DNA of 64,000 bases from CAIUGU01 sp040080215 (GCA_040080215.1 JBEBIT010000004.1:1-64000); one strand, 5' to 3'. Positions 41,653 to 50,727 are shown, counted from the stretch's first letter. The notes: a model not told the origin generated them from the letters alone. Program-made: numbers and translations.

Positions 41653-41763
41653 CCTTGGGCGGATAGCGCTTGCTTGGGCCGGCGACGGCGACACCATTCG
41701 CTGCGCAGGAGCCGGTGCTCTTTCCGCTAGAATGGGGATCTTCTGCGTACCGGAGTTCTGTCG

Positions 41764-42273
41764 ATGCTTGAGAAGGCCATTGAGAAGCTGTTGTTCGCCA
41801 GCCGCTGGATCCTGGCGCCGGTCTACCTCGGGCTGTCCCTCGGCCTGATCGTCCTCGGCGTCAAGTTCTTCCAGGAAGTTTTCCATCTGTTCGCGCACGT
41901 CTTCACCGTCGGTGAGTCCGATCTGGTGCTGACGCTGCTCGCGCTGATCGACCTCGTGCTTGTCGGCAGCCTGATCGTCATGGTGATGTTCTCCGGTTAC
42001 GAGAACTTCGTGTCGCGCATCGACCTCGAGGATGGCGATGGCGACAAGCTCGGCTGGCTCGGCAAGCTCGACGCCGGGACGCTGAAACTCAAAGTCGCGG
42101 CCTCCATCGTGGCGATCTCGTCGATCCACCTGCTGCGCGTGTTCATGAACGCGCACGAAACGCCGAACGACAAGCTGCTCTGGTACGTCATCATCCACCT
42201 GACCTTCGTCGTGTCCGCCGTGCTGATGGGCTTCCTCGATCGCATGTCCTTCTCATCGCACCGGGACCACTGA
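41764..42273 (+). CDS. UPF0114 (YqhA-type) membrane protein
   Basis: 169 residues with three or four membrane segments. EKLLFASRWILAPVYLGLSL, LIVMVMFSGYENFVS and IVAISSIHLLRVFM are signatures of the UPF0114/YqhA family. CCGGAG lies about 6-7 bases before the ATG. The function is not established. The next gene starts 2 bases after its stop. Confidence 0.88.
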   Translation: MLEKAIEKLLFASRWILAPVYLGLSLGLIVLGVKFFQEVFHLFAHVFTVGESDLVLTLLALIDLVLVGSLIVMVMFSGYENFVSRIDLEDGDGDKLGWLGKLDAGTLKLKVAASIVAISSIHLLRVFMNAHETPNDKLLWYVIIHLTFVVSAVLMGFLDRMSFSSHRDH

Positions 42274-42275
42274 TC

Positions 42276-42659
42276 ATGCGGCGCGTATTGACCATCGGCT
42301 TGACGGCCATCGTGCTGGTTGCGGTGCTGTGGACGTGGTTTACGCTCTCGTGGAGCTACTCTGACGGCGAGCGGGCAGGCGTGATCCAGAAGTTTTCCCG
42401 CAAGGGCTGGGTCTGCAAGACCTACGAGGGCGAGCTCGCACTGTACATCGTGGGCGGCGTGGCGCCGGAGATCTGGGCCTTCAGCGTCCGCGACAAGGCC
42501 GTTGTCGAGCAATTGAACTCGATGGTCGGCGAGCGGGTGCGTCTTCACTACACCGAGCACAAGGCAATCCCGAGTTCCTGTTTTGCCGAGACCGCGTATT
42601 TCGTCGATCGGGTGACGCGAGTCGAGGGCGGAGCCGCGGCCCAGGCGCCGCCGCCATGA
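42276..42659 (+). CDS. Conserved small protein with one N-terminal membrane anchor
   Basis: 127 residues. One N-terminal helix (about 5-27) acts as membrane anchor or uncleaved signal. The rest is soluble (GKWVCKTYEGEL-like segment reading RKGWVCKTYEGELAL, ERVRLHYTEHK). A Pro/Ala tail ends it. Two cysteines (residues ~47 and ~102) could pair. It is coupled to UPF0114 upstream and overlaps the quinone oxidoreductase by ATGA. No function is known to me. Confidence 0.8.
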   Translation: MRRVLTIGLTAIVLVAVLWTWFTLSWSYSDGERAGVIQKFSRKGWVCKTYEGELALYIVGGVAPEIWAFSVRDKAVVEQLNSMVGERVRLHYTEHKAIPSSCFAETAYFVDRVTRVEGGAAAQAPPP

Positions 42660-43663
42660 GCCCCCTTCCTGCGACCATGAAGGTCATCGAGATCCGGCAG
42701 CCGGGCGGACCGGAGGTGCTGGTCGCCGCGCAGAAGCCGACGCCGACAGCCGGGCCGAACGAAGTCCTGATCAAGGTCGCGGCGGCTGGCCTCAATCGTG
42801 CCGATGTCTTGCAGCGACTCGGCGGCTATCCCGTGCCCAAGGGCGCACCGGAGCATCCGGGGCTGGAAGCGTCCGGCATCGTGGTCGCGCTGGGCGAGGG
42901 CGTCACGCAGTTTGCAGTCGGCGATGCGGTGTGCGCGCTGCTTCAGGGTGGCGGGTATGGCGAGTATTGCGTGGCTCCGGTCGCGCAGACGCTACGTATC
43001 CCGAAGGGTCTCGATTTCATCCAGGCGGCGTCGCTGCCCGAATCCTATTTCACCGTGTGGAGCAATGTGTTCGAGTTCGGCCGTCTTGCGCCAGGCCAGA
43101 GCTTCATGGTGCATGGCGGGTCGAGCGGTATCGGCGTTGCGGCCATTCAGCTCGCGAGTGCGCTCGGCCACACCGTCTATGCGACGGCAGGCTCGGACGA
43201 CAAGTGCCGCTTCTGCGAGACGCTGGGTGCCACGCGCGGCATCAACTACAAGACCGAGGACTTTGCGCGCGTGGTCCTTGAAGCGACGGAGCGACGGGGC
43301 GTGGACGTCATTCTCGACATGGTTGGAGCCAGCTACCTGATGCGCAATGTCGTGGCACTTGCCCCGGAAGGAAGGCTCGTCGTCATCGCGTTGATCAGCG
43401 GCTCGACCACGCCGGTTGACCTGTACCAGCTCATGGCCAAGCGCGTGTCCATTACCGGTTCGCTCCTGCGTCCCCGCGATGTCGCGTTCAAGGCGGCCAT
43501 CAAGGCCAGGCTCGAGGCCCACGTCTGGCCGTTGCTGGACAGCGGCCGGTTGCGTCCGGTTGTCGACAAGGTGTTTCCGCTCGAGCAGGCCGGCAAGGCC
43601 CAGGCCTATATGGAAACGAGCGCCCATCGGGGCAAGATCATCCTGTCAGTCAATCAGGCTTGA
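42656..43663 (+). CDS. NAD(P)H:quinone oxidoreductase, zinc-independent MDR family
   Basis: 335 residues from ATG 42656, which overlaps the upstream stop. ATG 42677 (MKVIEIRQPGG) is an alternative. AGLNRADVLQRLGGYP, NADPH motif HGGSSGIGVAAIQLA and TAGSDDKC are typical of Qor/PIG3-type proteins. The usual zinc ligands are absent. It probably reduces quinones or enones with NADPH in the cytosol. Confidence 0.9.
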   Translation: MSPLPATMKVIEIRQPGGPEVLVAAQKPTPTAGPNEVLIKVAAAGLNRADVLQRLGGYPVPKGAPEHPGLEASGIVVALGEGVTQFAVGDAVCALLQGGGYGEYCVAPVAQTLRIPKGLDFIQAASLPESYFTVWSNVFEFGRLAPGQSFMVHGGSSGIGVAAIQLASALGHTVYATAGSDDKCRFCETLGATRGINYKTEDFARVVLEATERRGVDVILDMVGASYLMRNVVALAPEGRLVVIALISGSTTPVDLYQLMAKRVSITGSLLRPRDVAFKAAIKARLEAHVWPLLDSGRLRPVVDKVFPLEQAGKAQAYMETSAHRGKIILSVNQA

Positions 43664-43713
43664 GCGCTCGGTGCCGTTGACCTCGCCGTCTTTCTCGTAG
43701 AGGCTCCCTATCC

Positions 43714-44277
43714 ATGCGCATTGACCTGATCCCCACCGGCACCAATCCACCCGACAATCTCAATGTCCTCATCGAAGTGCCCGTGGGCGGTGAACCCGTC
43801 AAGTACGAATTCGACAAGGCGAGCGGTGCGATGTACGTCGACCGCATCCTGCACACACCGATGCGCTATCCGGCGAACTACGGGTTCGTGCCGCACACGC
43901 TGTGCGAAGACGGTGATCCGCTGGATGCACTCGTCATCGCCCGGTCGCCGTTCATTCCCGGTTCCATCGTGCGCGTGCGGCCCGTCGGTGTGCTGATGAT
44001 GGAAGACGAGAAGGGCGGAGACGAGAAACTGCTCACCGTGCCGATCGATGCCACGTTCCCGTATTACTCGGACGTCAGCGACCGCACGGATCTGCCCGCC
44101 ATCGTGATGCAGCAGATCGAACATTTCTTCACCCACTACAAGGACCTCGAGCCCGGAAAATGGGTCAAGGTCAGGGAGTGGGGCGACGCGGACATGGCGC
44201 GCCGAGTCGTCCTCGAATCGATTGCCCGCGCAGAAGCGAAAGGCGACCGCATTCCCCAACGGCGCATGGGAGACTGA
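43714..44277 (+). CDS. ppa: Inorganic pyrophosphatase, family I
   Basis: 187 residues. It hydrolyses pyrophosphate with Mg2+. YEFDKASGAMYVDR, PANYGFVPHTLCEDGDPLDALV and the late KWVKVREWGD hold the acidic active-site set. The length suits hexameric bacterial enzymes. It lies 50 bases after the oxidoreductase gene. Confidence 0.96.
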   Translation: MRIDLIPTGTNPPDNLNVLIEVPVGGEPVKYEFDKASGAMYVDRILHTPMRYPANYGFVPHTLCEDGDPLDALVIARSPFIPGSIVRVRPVGVLMMEDEKGGDEKLLTVPIDATFPYYSDVSDRTDLPAIVMQQIEHFFTHYKDLEPGKWVKVREWGDADMARRVVLESIARAEAKGDRIPQRRMGD

Positions 44278-44333
44278 GGTCGATACCGGATTCGGAAGTT
44301 GTCAGATTCGCCAGTTAACTCAAGGAGAAGAAG

Positions 44334-45047
44334 ATGAAGCTCGTCGTTAGGTCCGTTGCCATGGCCTTGCTCGCCATGCCCTTCGTAAGCGTGTCCGCCC
44401 AGCAAGCCCCGCCTCCCGCGCCGGTCGCGGCTACGCTGGCGTTCAAGGTGGAGTGGGTGCGCCCCGCGAGCCAGGAGGACACCAAGGTCCGCTACATGCC
44501 GGTCCAGCAGAACATCGCCGACCCGAACGTGGTCATGACGTTCTACGGCAATGCGGCGAAGCAGATCCTGACGACGGGCGCGCCGGGCAGCCCCGTGACG
44601 CCGTACGGTGTCTGGGGCGGAACGGCGGAAGGGCCGTATGCCGTGACCTTCAAGATGAAGGACGCCTACGTGGACATGACGGGGTTGGCCAACATCCGCT
44701 GGTACACCAAGACGACCGGTTTCCATTCGGTCCGCCCGGTGATCAAGCTCGCTGACGGCAACCTGCTCGTCGGTGATCTCACATTCGAGTCGGTGGCCAA
44801 GCTCAGCCTGCACGAGTTCTCGCTGCTCAACATCCGCTGGATCAAGCTGGACCCGGAGCGGATCGTGACGGTTCCCCCTGGCCGGGTGTCGGGGAATCCG
44901 AACGTGGGGATCTGGTTCCCGAACCCCGACCTCGCGAAGATCGATGAAATCGGCTTCGTGGACCTGATGCCGGGCAGCGGCCACGGACAGGGCGGCTACA
45001 TCCAGCTCGCTGGCATCGAAGTCAACGGCAAGAAAGTTCCGCGCTAA
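44334..45047 (+). CDS. Secreted protein of unknown function
   Basis: 237 residues with a signal peptide ending SVSAQ, then a Pro/Ala spacer. CAAGGAGAAGA precedes the ATG. The body is rich in beta-strand patterns (FKVEWVRPASQED, WYTKTTGFHSVRPVIKL, LLVGDLTFE) and ends EVNGKKVPR. It has no cysteines and no catalytic motif that I recognise. It looks like a periplasmic sugar- or ligand-binding sandwich, but this is only an impression. It converges with the DUF5916-like gene. Confidence 0.75.
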   Translation: MKLVVRSVAMALLAMPFVSVSAQQAPPPAPVAATLAFKVEWVRPASQEDTKVRYMPVQQNIADPNVVMTFYGNAAKQILTTGAPGSPVTPYGVWGGTAEGPYAVTFKMKDAYVDMTGLANIRWYTKTTGFHSVRPVIKLADGNLLVGDLTFESVAKLSLHEFSLLNIRWIKLDPERIVTVPPGRVSGNPNVGIWFPNPDLAKIDEIGFVDLMPGSGHGQGGYIQLAGIEVNGKKVPR

Positions 45048-45067
45048 GGCGCCCTGCTACGCGGGTT

Positions 45068-45101
45068 CGGGTGGCTGCGCCTTTCCGGGCGTGGCCACCC
45101 G
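45068..45101. terminator. Hairpin between convergent genes
   Basis: Stem CGGGTGGC/GCCACCCG, extended inwards by imperfect pairing. It lies between the genes ending at 45047 and 45198. There is no strong T run. Confidence 0.45.
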
Positions 45102-45197
45102 GCACGGCCCGCCCCTTCCGGCGACGCGATCGGCCGAGGCCTGTCGCTATGCGATGCCCGCTATCGACGATCGGACGCGAGTTCAACCAGAGGTTCC

Positions 45198-47432
45198 CTA
45201 GAAGCGGAACGTGTAGTTGAGCTTCAGCGTCGCGTCTGCCCGGGTCGAGCGGAAGGTGCCATCTTCCTGCGGGTCCAGCAGGTTGTGGTTGAAGACGATG
45301 AACATGTCGCGGCCCGCCTGCGGAATCCAGTGCAGCCGACTGTGCAGCGCCACGCTGTCGGAGACATTGTCGTACTGGACCAGCGTGGTCCATGACCAGG
45401 TCGACGTGAACATCACGTCGAAACGGGTGGACATCAGGCGAACGATGAAGTCCCCTTGAGGCAGCGTGACGTCGTTGTATTCGTACCCGGTGGTCAGCCA
45501 GAAGTGCTGCGACGCGCGCCACACGACGTCTGCGGAGCCGCGCCACCGCTCGCCCGAGTAGAAGTCGCCAACGCGGTAGTTCGCCACGACGGACAACGGG
45601 CGAGTGGCGACGCTGGTGAACTCGATCTCCGACTCGCCGAATGAGTACTCGCCCACCGGCAATACGACGCCGCGCGAAATGGTGAAAGGAGCGCGCAGGA
45701 CTTCCGTTGTCGGTCGATAGCGGAGCTTCAGCTGGTCGTTCGTCCTGGCCGTGAGTTCCAGCGCGCGAATCGTGAGCTGCCGGCTTTGCAATCCACCCTC
45801 CGTGCCGTCGAACTGCTCGGCATCGATGCCGGCAAAGACCGATTGCAAGGTGCCCGTCGGATACCGTTTCGTATAGCCCAGCTCTGCCGTGTAGTCGTTG
45901 ACTCCGGCGCGGTTGACGAAGCCCATCGCCGGCCGGAAATTGGCTTGCAGGGTCTTGAGGCCGAAGCCGCCCTTCCATCCCGTGTTGTTGGGGCTGCGCA
46001 GCCGGAAGCCATACGCGAAGTCATCCCCCGTGAGGCCCTCGGCGTCGCTGCGCTGAACCCAGAGTTCGCCTTCCAGCGAGCGGCCACCGGGCAGGCGATT
46101 GTTGAGGTAACGAAAATCGGCGCCGAGCAGGCTGCTGTCGAGGTTCGAGCGCGGCGACCCCTTGGTGGCAATGACGCCCAGGCTCGACTGCGACAGTACG
46201 TTCTTGACGATGCGACCCACGAACAGGTTCTTCGCGTCCACGTCCGCAAATGCGTCCTGGCGGATCGCGAGCGCGCCGACGTTGAGCCCGCCGATGCGCC
46301 CCGATACCTTTCCTCCGGCCAGCAGGTCCACAGGTTCCCCCGTCGCGGACAGGCCGATGCTGCGCGAGAAGAAGGGCCGGCCATTCTCCAGCGCCTGTCT
46401 TGCGAAGGTGGGCGCGTTGGTGTCGCCACCCTTGATGCGGCCGAACTCGAAGATGTCGGACTCCCGCAGGAAGAACGCGCGCTTCTCGGGAAAGAACAGG
46501 CTGAAGCGATCCAGGTTGACCTGGCGTGTGTCGACTTCGGTGGCCGAGAAGTCGGTATTGAAGGTTAGCGCAGCATTGAGACCGGGGGTGAGGCGGTAGT
46601 AGGCATCGACGGAGGGCTCCACCTTGAGCTCATCCGTGCCTGCAACGAAGTCCTTGTTCTTGCGCAGCGCCAGGGAGGGCACGACGTCGAGGCCCACGCC
46701 CTGATCCATCCCCTTGAGGCCTGAGACCGTCCCGGAAATGCCCGCATTCTGCGAGCGGTTGCGGTAGACCCAGCCATCCCCGGCATAGCGGGCGCCATTG
46801 AAGCGACCGAAGTTGATGCCCCACGTCGTGTTGTCGGGCGAAAAGGAGAGCGTCTTGAACGGGATGGCCATCTCTGCGGTCCAACCGTGTTCATCGCGTG
46901 ACGCTTCGGCAACGTAGATGCCGTCCCAGTCCCACTGGGTCTGCGTGGTGTCGAGATAGAGTGCGTCGTCGCGGATGCCGTTGACGCTGACCTCGAAGCG
47001 GTACCCGTTGCGCTTGTCGTTGAACGTGTCGAGGATGACCCAGATCCGGTCCTCGGCGGTCAGGCGCTGGCCCTGCCGCAGGATGGAGGGCGTGATGTTC
47101 GCGGGGTCGGATTCCTCGAGGCGGGCGCCGATATAGAGGGCGTCCTTGTCGTACATGACGTAGAAGATGCTGGGCTCCGCGGCGTCCCCCGACTGCGGGA
47201 ACCACTGCGCCAGATCCTTGACCTGGACGGCCTTCTGCCATGCCGCATCGTCGAGCACGCCGTCGATCCGGGGCGCTTCGCTTTCCGGAATACGGACGAT
47301 CTCGAAGCTCTTCAATTGCGCGGGTTCGGAGGCGAACGCACTCATGCCCACGGGGCCGGAGCACAGTCCCACGAGCACGAACACGACGCAGCGCCTGAAG
47401 AAGCGCGGGCAGGGTAAATCAGACCGGTACAC
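45198..47432 (-). CDS. Outer-membrane beta-barrel protein with CBM9-like N-terminus (DUF5916-like)
   Basis: 744 residues from GTG 47432, with a signal peptide ending AFA. Residues ~30-230 resemble a family 9 carbohydrate-binding module (APRIDGVLDDAAWQKA, DAAEPSIFYVMYD, WVILDTFNDKRNGYRFEV). The rest matches DUF5916: FNTDFSATEVDTRQVNLDRF, FPEKRAFFL and repeated aromatic beta-strands ending LKLNYTFRF, a classic outer-membrane C-terminus. It probably sits in the outer membrane. The role of the family is not established; it often occurs beside peptidase or glycan genes. Confidence 0.88.
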   Translation of the reverse strand: MYRSDLPCPRFFRRCVVFVLVGLCSGPVGMSAFASEPAQLKSFEIVRIPESEAPRIDGVLDDAAWQKAVQVKDLAQWFPQSGDAAEPSIFYVMYDKDALYIGARLEESDPANITPSILRQGQRLTAEDRIWVILDTFNDKRNGYRFEVSVNGIRDDALYLDTTQTQWDWDGIYVAEASRDEHGWTAEMAIPFKTLSFSPDNTTWGINFGRFNGARYAGDGWVYRNRSQNAGISGTVSGLKGMDQGVGLDVVPSLALRKNKDFVAGTDELKVEPSVDAYYRLTPGLNAALTFNTDFSATEVDTRQVNLDRFSLFFPEKRAFFLRESDIFEFGRIKGGDTNAPTFARQALENGRPFFSRSIGLSATGEPVDLLAGGKVSGRIGGLNVGALAIRQDAFADVDAKNLFVGRIVKNVLSQSSLGVIATKGSPRSNLDSSLLGADFRYLNNRLPGGRSLEGELWVQRSDAEGLTGDDFAYGFRLRSPNNTGWKGGFGLKTLQANFRPAMGFVNRAGVNDYTAELGYTKRYPTGTLQSVFAGIDAEQFDGTEGGLQSRQLTIRALELTARTNDQLKLRYRPTTEVLRAPFTISRGVVLPVGEYSFGESEIEFTSVATRPLSVVANYRVGDFYSGERWRGSADVVWRASQHFWLTTGYEYNDVTLPQGDFIVRLMSTRFDVMFTSTWSWTTLVQYDNVSDSVALHSRLHWIPQAGRDMFIVFNHNLLDPQEDGTFRSTRADATLKLNYTFRF

Positions 47433-47569
47433 GGATTCTCTCGGATCCTTCGTGACTGCTGTCGTCCACGATCCCGGGTAGCCAGCAGCCTGCTCGGGCG
47501 ACTCCGGCCCTGGAGGTGGGTCGCTCGTGGCAAATCGGGGGGGTGTGGATGAATCCGCCGGATTCTACC

Positions 47570-47591
47570 AAAAACGCCCGGCACGCGGGCG
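47570..47591 (-). terminator. Rho-independent terminator of the transporter operon
   Basis: Stem CGCCCG/CGGGCG with a 5-base loop, followed on the minus strand by TTTTT. It lies 10 bases after the ABC ATPase stop. Confidence 0.75.
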
Positions 47592-47601
47592 CATGGGGCG
47601 G

Positions 47602-48330
47602 TCAGCCGCGGGTCGGCTTCAGTGGCAGGTTGTAAGTGACCGTCGCGCCATAGCGCTCCGGCGCCTGCGGGTCATGGCGCACCTTGTCGAACACGAGCAC
47701 TCTCGTGCCGAGTTCAAAACTCTCCTTGAGATCGTGCGTGATCATGAAGATGGTCATGCGGTGCTCTGCCCACAGCTTCAGGATCAGCTGGTGCATGTCG
47801 GCCGTGATGCCGGGGTCGAGGGCGCCAAAGGGTTCATCGAGCAGCAGGATGCTCGGCTCGCGGATCACCGATTGCGCAATCGACAGGCGCTGCTGCATGC
47901 CACCAGACAATTGCGCCGGATAGCGGTCGCGTGACGCGTACAGGCCGACGGCCTCCAGTAGCGCCTTGGCCTTCTCGATGGCCTCGCGCCGCGCAGAGCC
48001 GAACAGCCTCGCAAATAGCGGGGCACCCGCAAACTCGAGGCCGAGCAGCAGGTTCTGCATGACCGTCAGGTGCGGGAACAGCGAGTAGCGCTGGAAGACG
48101 ATGCCCCGATCGGCGCCCGGTTCAGCAGGCAGCGGCTTGCCGTCGATGAGGAATTCGCCGCGCGTGGGCGATTCCATGCCGAGCAGCATCCTGAGAAACG
48201 TGGTCTTGCCGCATCCGGACGCGCCGACGATCGTGACGAACTCGTGGTCGCGGATCTCGAGGTTCAGGTTCTCGATCACGACGTGGCTGCCGTATTCCTT
48301 CCATAAATGCTTGACGCTGACGGCGGCCAC
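47602..48330 (-). CDS. ABC transporter ATP-binding protein, probable guanidine importer
   Basis: 242 residues from a GTG at 48330 that overlaps the permease TAG by one base. GGAG lies 11 bases upstream. An ATG at 48351 is an alternative. Walker A GASGCGKTT, QRYSLFPHLTVMQN (Q-loop), signature LSGGMQQR, Walker B ILLLDEPFGALD and a switch histidine (ITHDL) are intact. It is of the NrtD/TauB/SsuB type. Substrate by context: guanidine or a close derivative, from the riboswitch upstream of the operon. Confidence 0.9.
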   Translation of the reverse strand: MAAVSVKHLWKEYGSHVVIENLNLEIRDHEFVTIVGASGCGKTTFLRMLLGMESPTRGEFLIDGKPLPAEPGADRGIVFQRYSLFPHLTVMQNLLLGLEFAGAPLFARLFGSARREAIEKAKALLEAVGLYASRDRYPAQLSGGMQQRLSIAQSVIREPSILLLDEPFGALDPGITADMHQLILKLWAEHRMTIFMITHDLKESFELGTRVLVFDKVRHDPQAPERYGATVTYNLPLKPTRG

Positions 48331-49145
48331 TATTTGCCAATCTCCATCCATGGGCTGGCGTAGGCGCGGGCTTTGCGCAGCAGCCAGTCCATGAAGAAAG
48401 CGAGCAACGTGATCCACACGACGTAGGGCAGGATGACGTCCATCGCGAGATAGCGGCGCACGAGGAAGATGCGGTAGCCGAGGCCCTCGGTGGAGGCGAT
48501 GGCTTCGGCGGCGATCAGGAACAGCCACGCCGAGCCCAGCGTCAGGCGCAGCGAGTCGATCAAGCGTGGCCATGACTGCGGCAGTACGACGCGCAGTATG
48601 ATCTGCCACGTGGAGGCTCCCAGTGTCTGCGCCTTGATCATCTGTTCGGAGGGCAGTTCACCCACGCGCAGCGCCAGGTCCCGGACGATGACCGGCGCCA
48701 CCCCGATGACGATCAGCGCGATCTTTGCGGTCTCGCCGAGTCCCAGCACGATGAACAGGATAGGCAGGATGGCCAGCGGCGGAATCATGGAGACGGCCGC
48801 CACCACGGGTCCAAGGGACGCGCCCGCGTAGGGGATCACGCCGATCACGATCCCGAGCACGAGGCCGATGGCGGCGCTGATCGCAAGGGCGATGCCGATT
48901 CGTTCAAGACTCGCGAACGTGTCGTTCCACAGCAGGTATTCGCCGGTGCGAGGGTCCTCCTCGAAGACATAGGTCTGGATCGCATCGCCGAAACTCGAGA
49001 AGGAAGGCAGCAGCTTGTCGTCGGGATTCGCTGCGAGCCGGGCATCCGAGCTGAACAGGTATACCGCCAGGATCAGCAGGAAGGGCAGTGCGCCGAGCAG
49101 CAGCGCACCGCCCTTGCCGGGCTTCTGGTTGATGAGTCGACGCAT
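48330..49145 (-). CDS. ABC transporter permease, probable guanidine importer
   Basis: 271 residues with about six membrane segments. The EAA-like loop GASTWQIILRVVLPQSWPRL couples to the ATPase. It is of the TauC/SsuC class. An extended periplasmic loop near residues 30-70 (SSDARLAANPDDKLLPSF) is typical of the subset annotated for urea or guanidine. It lies 24 bases after the binding-protein gene. Confidence 0.9.
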   Translation of the reverse strand: MRRLINQKPGKGGALLLGALPFLLILAVYLFSSDARLAANPDDKLLPSFSSFGDAIQTYVFEEDPRTGEYLLWNDTFASLERIGIALAISAAIGLVLGIVIGVIPYAGASLGPVVAAVSMIPPLAILPILFIVLGLGETAKIALIVIGVAPVIVRDLALRVGELPSEQMIKAQTLGASTWQIILRVVLPQSWPRLIDSLRLTLGSAWLFLIAAEAIASTEGLGYRIFLVRRYLAMDVILPYVVWITLLAFFMDWLLRKARAYASPWMEIGK

Positions 49146-49169
49146 CGGGACGGGTCGAAGGCAATGAGC

Positions 49170-50312
49170 CTACAGCTTCCCTTCCGCCGCCATCTTCACG
49201 TAGGTGTCGTCGAACCGCATCGTGACCTTGGCGGCGTCGCCCAGCGTGCGCCCGCCGGGGAATTCGATGCCGACCGCATCGACCGTCGTCGCGCCCTCAC
49301 CGAGCAGGCCATGGGCGAAGGAGAACTTCCGCACGAGGTCCATGTTCTTCATGATCTCGTCACTGGTCGTGATCGCAAGGGCCTCGGCCGGCGTCGCATA
49401 CAGCTTGGTGGTGGCCAGCTGGCTGTCGAACCCGGCAACGTCGGTGCCGGAGGCCGCGGCCATCTGCGACTTGGCGGCTTGTGCGGCGGCATCATTGCCG
49501 AGCATGACCGTCAATGTCTCGTACCAGGCACCCACCAGCGCCTTGCCGAGATTCGGGTTGGCCTTCAACGTCTCGGACTTCACGACCATGAGGTCCAGGA
49601 TCTCGCCCGGAATGCTGCTCGAGTCGAATACCAGCTGTGCATCGGGGGATTCGAGGATCGTCGAGACCAACGGCTTCCACGTTACAACGGCGGTCGTATC
49701 CTTGCTGCCGTAGGCACCCGTGATGTCCGCGTCCGACGTATTGACGACCTTCACGTCGCGTTCGGAGAGCTTGATGCTGTCGAGCGCCCGCGCGAGCAGG
49801 TAGTGCGAGACCGACAGTTCCAGCAGGTTCACGGACTGGCCCTTGATGTCGGCCAGCTTCTTGCCCTTGCCCTTCAGGATGATGGCGTCGTTGCCATTGC
49901 TGTAGTCGCCCACGATCAGCGCCGTGGAGTCCACGCCGCCCGCCGCGGGGATCGTCAGCATGTCCATGTTGGTCATGACGCAGGCATCGAAGGCACCTGC
50001 CGTGTACTGGTTGATGGACTCGACGTAGTCATTGACCTGCGTGAGTTCGATCTTGATGCCGTACTTGTCGGCCCACTTCTTGAGGATGCCGCTCTTGTCC
50101 GCATAGTCCCAGGGCATCCAGCCGACGTAGATGCTCCAGGCGACCTTGTAGGTCGGGACTTCGACGGCTGGCGCGGACGCGGCGGGTGCAGGCGCTTCGC
50201 TCTTGCCGCAGGCCGCGAGCTGGAACGCCAATGCGAGCACGGCAAGCAGCCGCACGATGAATGAGTTGAAGAGCGAAGGGGGGGAACCTGGGGACTTGAA
50301 GGCTGGATGCAT
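49170..50312 (-). CDS. Periplasmic substrate-binding lipoprotein of ABC transporter, probable guanidine importer
   Basis: 380 residues. The signal peptide ends in the lipobox LAAC (AFQLAACGKSE), so it is a lipoprotein. The body fits the NMT1/NrtA group: YKVAWSIYVGWMPWDYADKSGI, DACVMTNMDML and SALIVGDYSNGNDAI. These proteins are often named putative urea binding proteins. The guanidine-I riboswitch 30 bases upstream and the divergent carboxylase operon point to guanidine (inference). It is the first gene of the leftward transporter operon. Confidence 0.88.
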   Translation of the reverse strand: MHPAFKSPGSPPSLFNSFIVRLLAVLALAFQLAACGKSEAPAPAASAPAVEVPTYKVAWSIYVGWMPWDYADKSGILKKWADKYGIKIELTQVNDYVESINQYTAGAFDACVMTNMDMLTIPAAGGVDSTALIVGDYSNGNDAIILKGKGKKLADIKGQSVNLLELSVSHYLLARALDSIKLSERDVKVVNTSDADITGAYGSKDTTAVVTWKPLVSTILESPDAQLVFDSSSIPGEILDLMVVKSETLKANPNLGKALVGAWYETLTVMLGNDAAAQAAKSQMAAASGTDVAGFDSQLATTKLYATPAEALAITTSDEIMKNMDLVRKFSFAHGLLGEGATTVDAVGIEFPGGRTLGDAAKVTMRFDDTYVKMAAEGKL

Positions 50313-50342
50313 GCTTCACCCGTGTGGATAGAACGTTGTTGG

Positions 50343-50491
50343 GGCCTCCCGGGCTTTTGTCCCGCCGTGTATCCGCTCTTAAAGGGGACGGATCTATTTT
50401 CATTTGCTTCGAAAATAGATCCGTCCCCTTTAAGAGTCGGACTGCCTCTCTCGGACCAGCATTGGTTCGCTGGAACCAACCGGAACCCTAG
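50343..50491 (-). promoter_or_regulatory. Guanidine-I (ykkC) riboswitch, with long hairpin insertion
   Basis: On the minus strand the sequence starts CTAGGGTTCCG (50491-50481), has CTGGTCCGAGAGA (50458-50446 region) and ends ACACGGCGGGAC, AAAAGCCCGGGAGG, which are the conserved blocks of the ykkC guanidine-I class. Between the second and third blocks lies a 26-bp perfect palindrome in the P3 position. No T run follows the aptamer, so control of translation of the 50312 start is more likely than termination. It fits a guanidine uptake operon. Confidence 0.93.
50376..50436. repeat. Perfect 26-bp palindrome, REP/RAYT-like, in the riboswitch P3 hairpin
   Basis: Arms 50376-50401 and 50411-50436 are perfect complements with a 9-base loop. 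The arm contains AAAGGGGACGGATCTATTTT. Palindromes with this kind of GGGGACnGAT core are dispersed in many proteobacterial genomes and are attributed to RAYT-type transposases (from memory). No transposase gene is in the window. Confidence 0.85.
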
Positions 50492-50514
50492 ACGCACATT
50501 TCCATAAGCTGCGT

Positions 50515-50531
50515 TGCAAGTCGCGTGCCCG
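50515..50531 (-). promoter_or_regulatory. Sigma-54 promoter for the transporter operon
   Basis: On the minus strand CGGGCACGCGACTTGCA fits YTGGCACG-N4-TTGCW with the invariant GG-N10-GC spacing. Expected start of transcription is near 50504, 13 bases before the riboswitch. Mismatches are T to G at the first -24 base and C at the R position. Confidence 0.7.
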
Positions 50532-50604
50532 GTGTCTCGTACCGCGGTTGCTGCAGGATTTCGCATCGGCACCGCGGGTTGTCCGGCGTTCGAGGTGCCA
50601 CGGA

Positions 50605-50621
50605 TGCACCGTAAAGGCGCA
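50605..50621. promoter_or_regulatory. NtrC-like binding site between the divergent promoters
   Basis: TGCACCGTAAAGGCGCA fits the NtrC dyad TGCACC-N5-GGTGCA with one mismatch in the right half. It lies about 80 bp upstream of the leftward and 110 bp upstream of the rightward sigma-54 sites, the usual enhancer distance. A single site is weak evidence on its own. Confidence 0.5.
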
Positions 50622-50727
50622 AGCTGGCGGTGCCGATGCTTCGTCACGATGCAATTGGGGCGCTCGGTGTCGCTTGCGCCTCGCGGCGGTGCGCGGGTTG
50701 GTGTCTTCGGATACCGCTTCGCTGTGC

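Noticed and set aside
50594..50610. Hairpin with an ACGG loop, thought to be a guanidine-II (mini-ykkC) half
   Set aside because: Only one such hairpin is present. The next ACGA has no stem. It also overlaps the NtrC-like box and precedes the predicted mRNA start.
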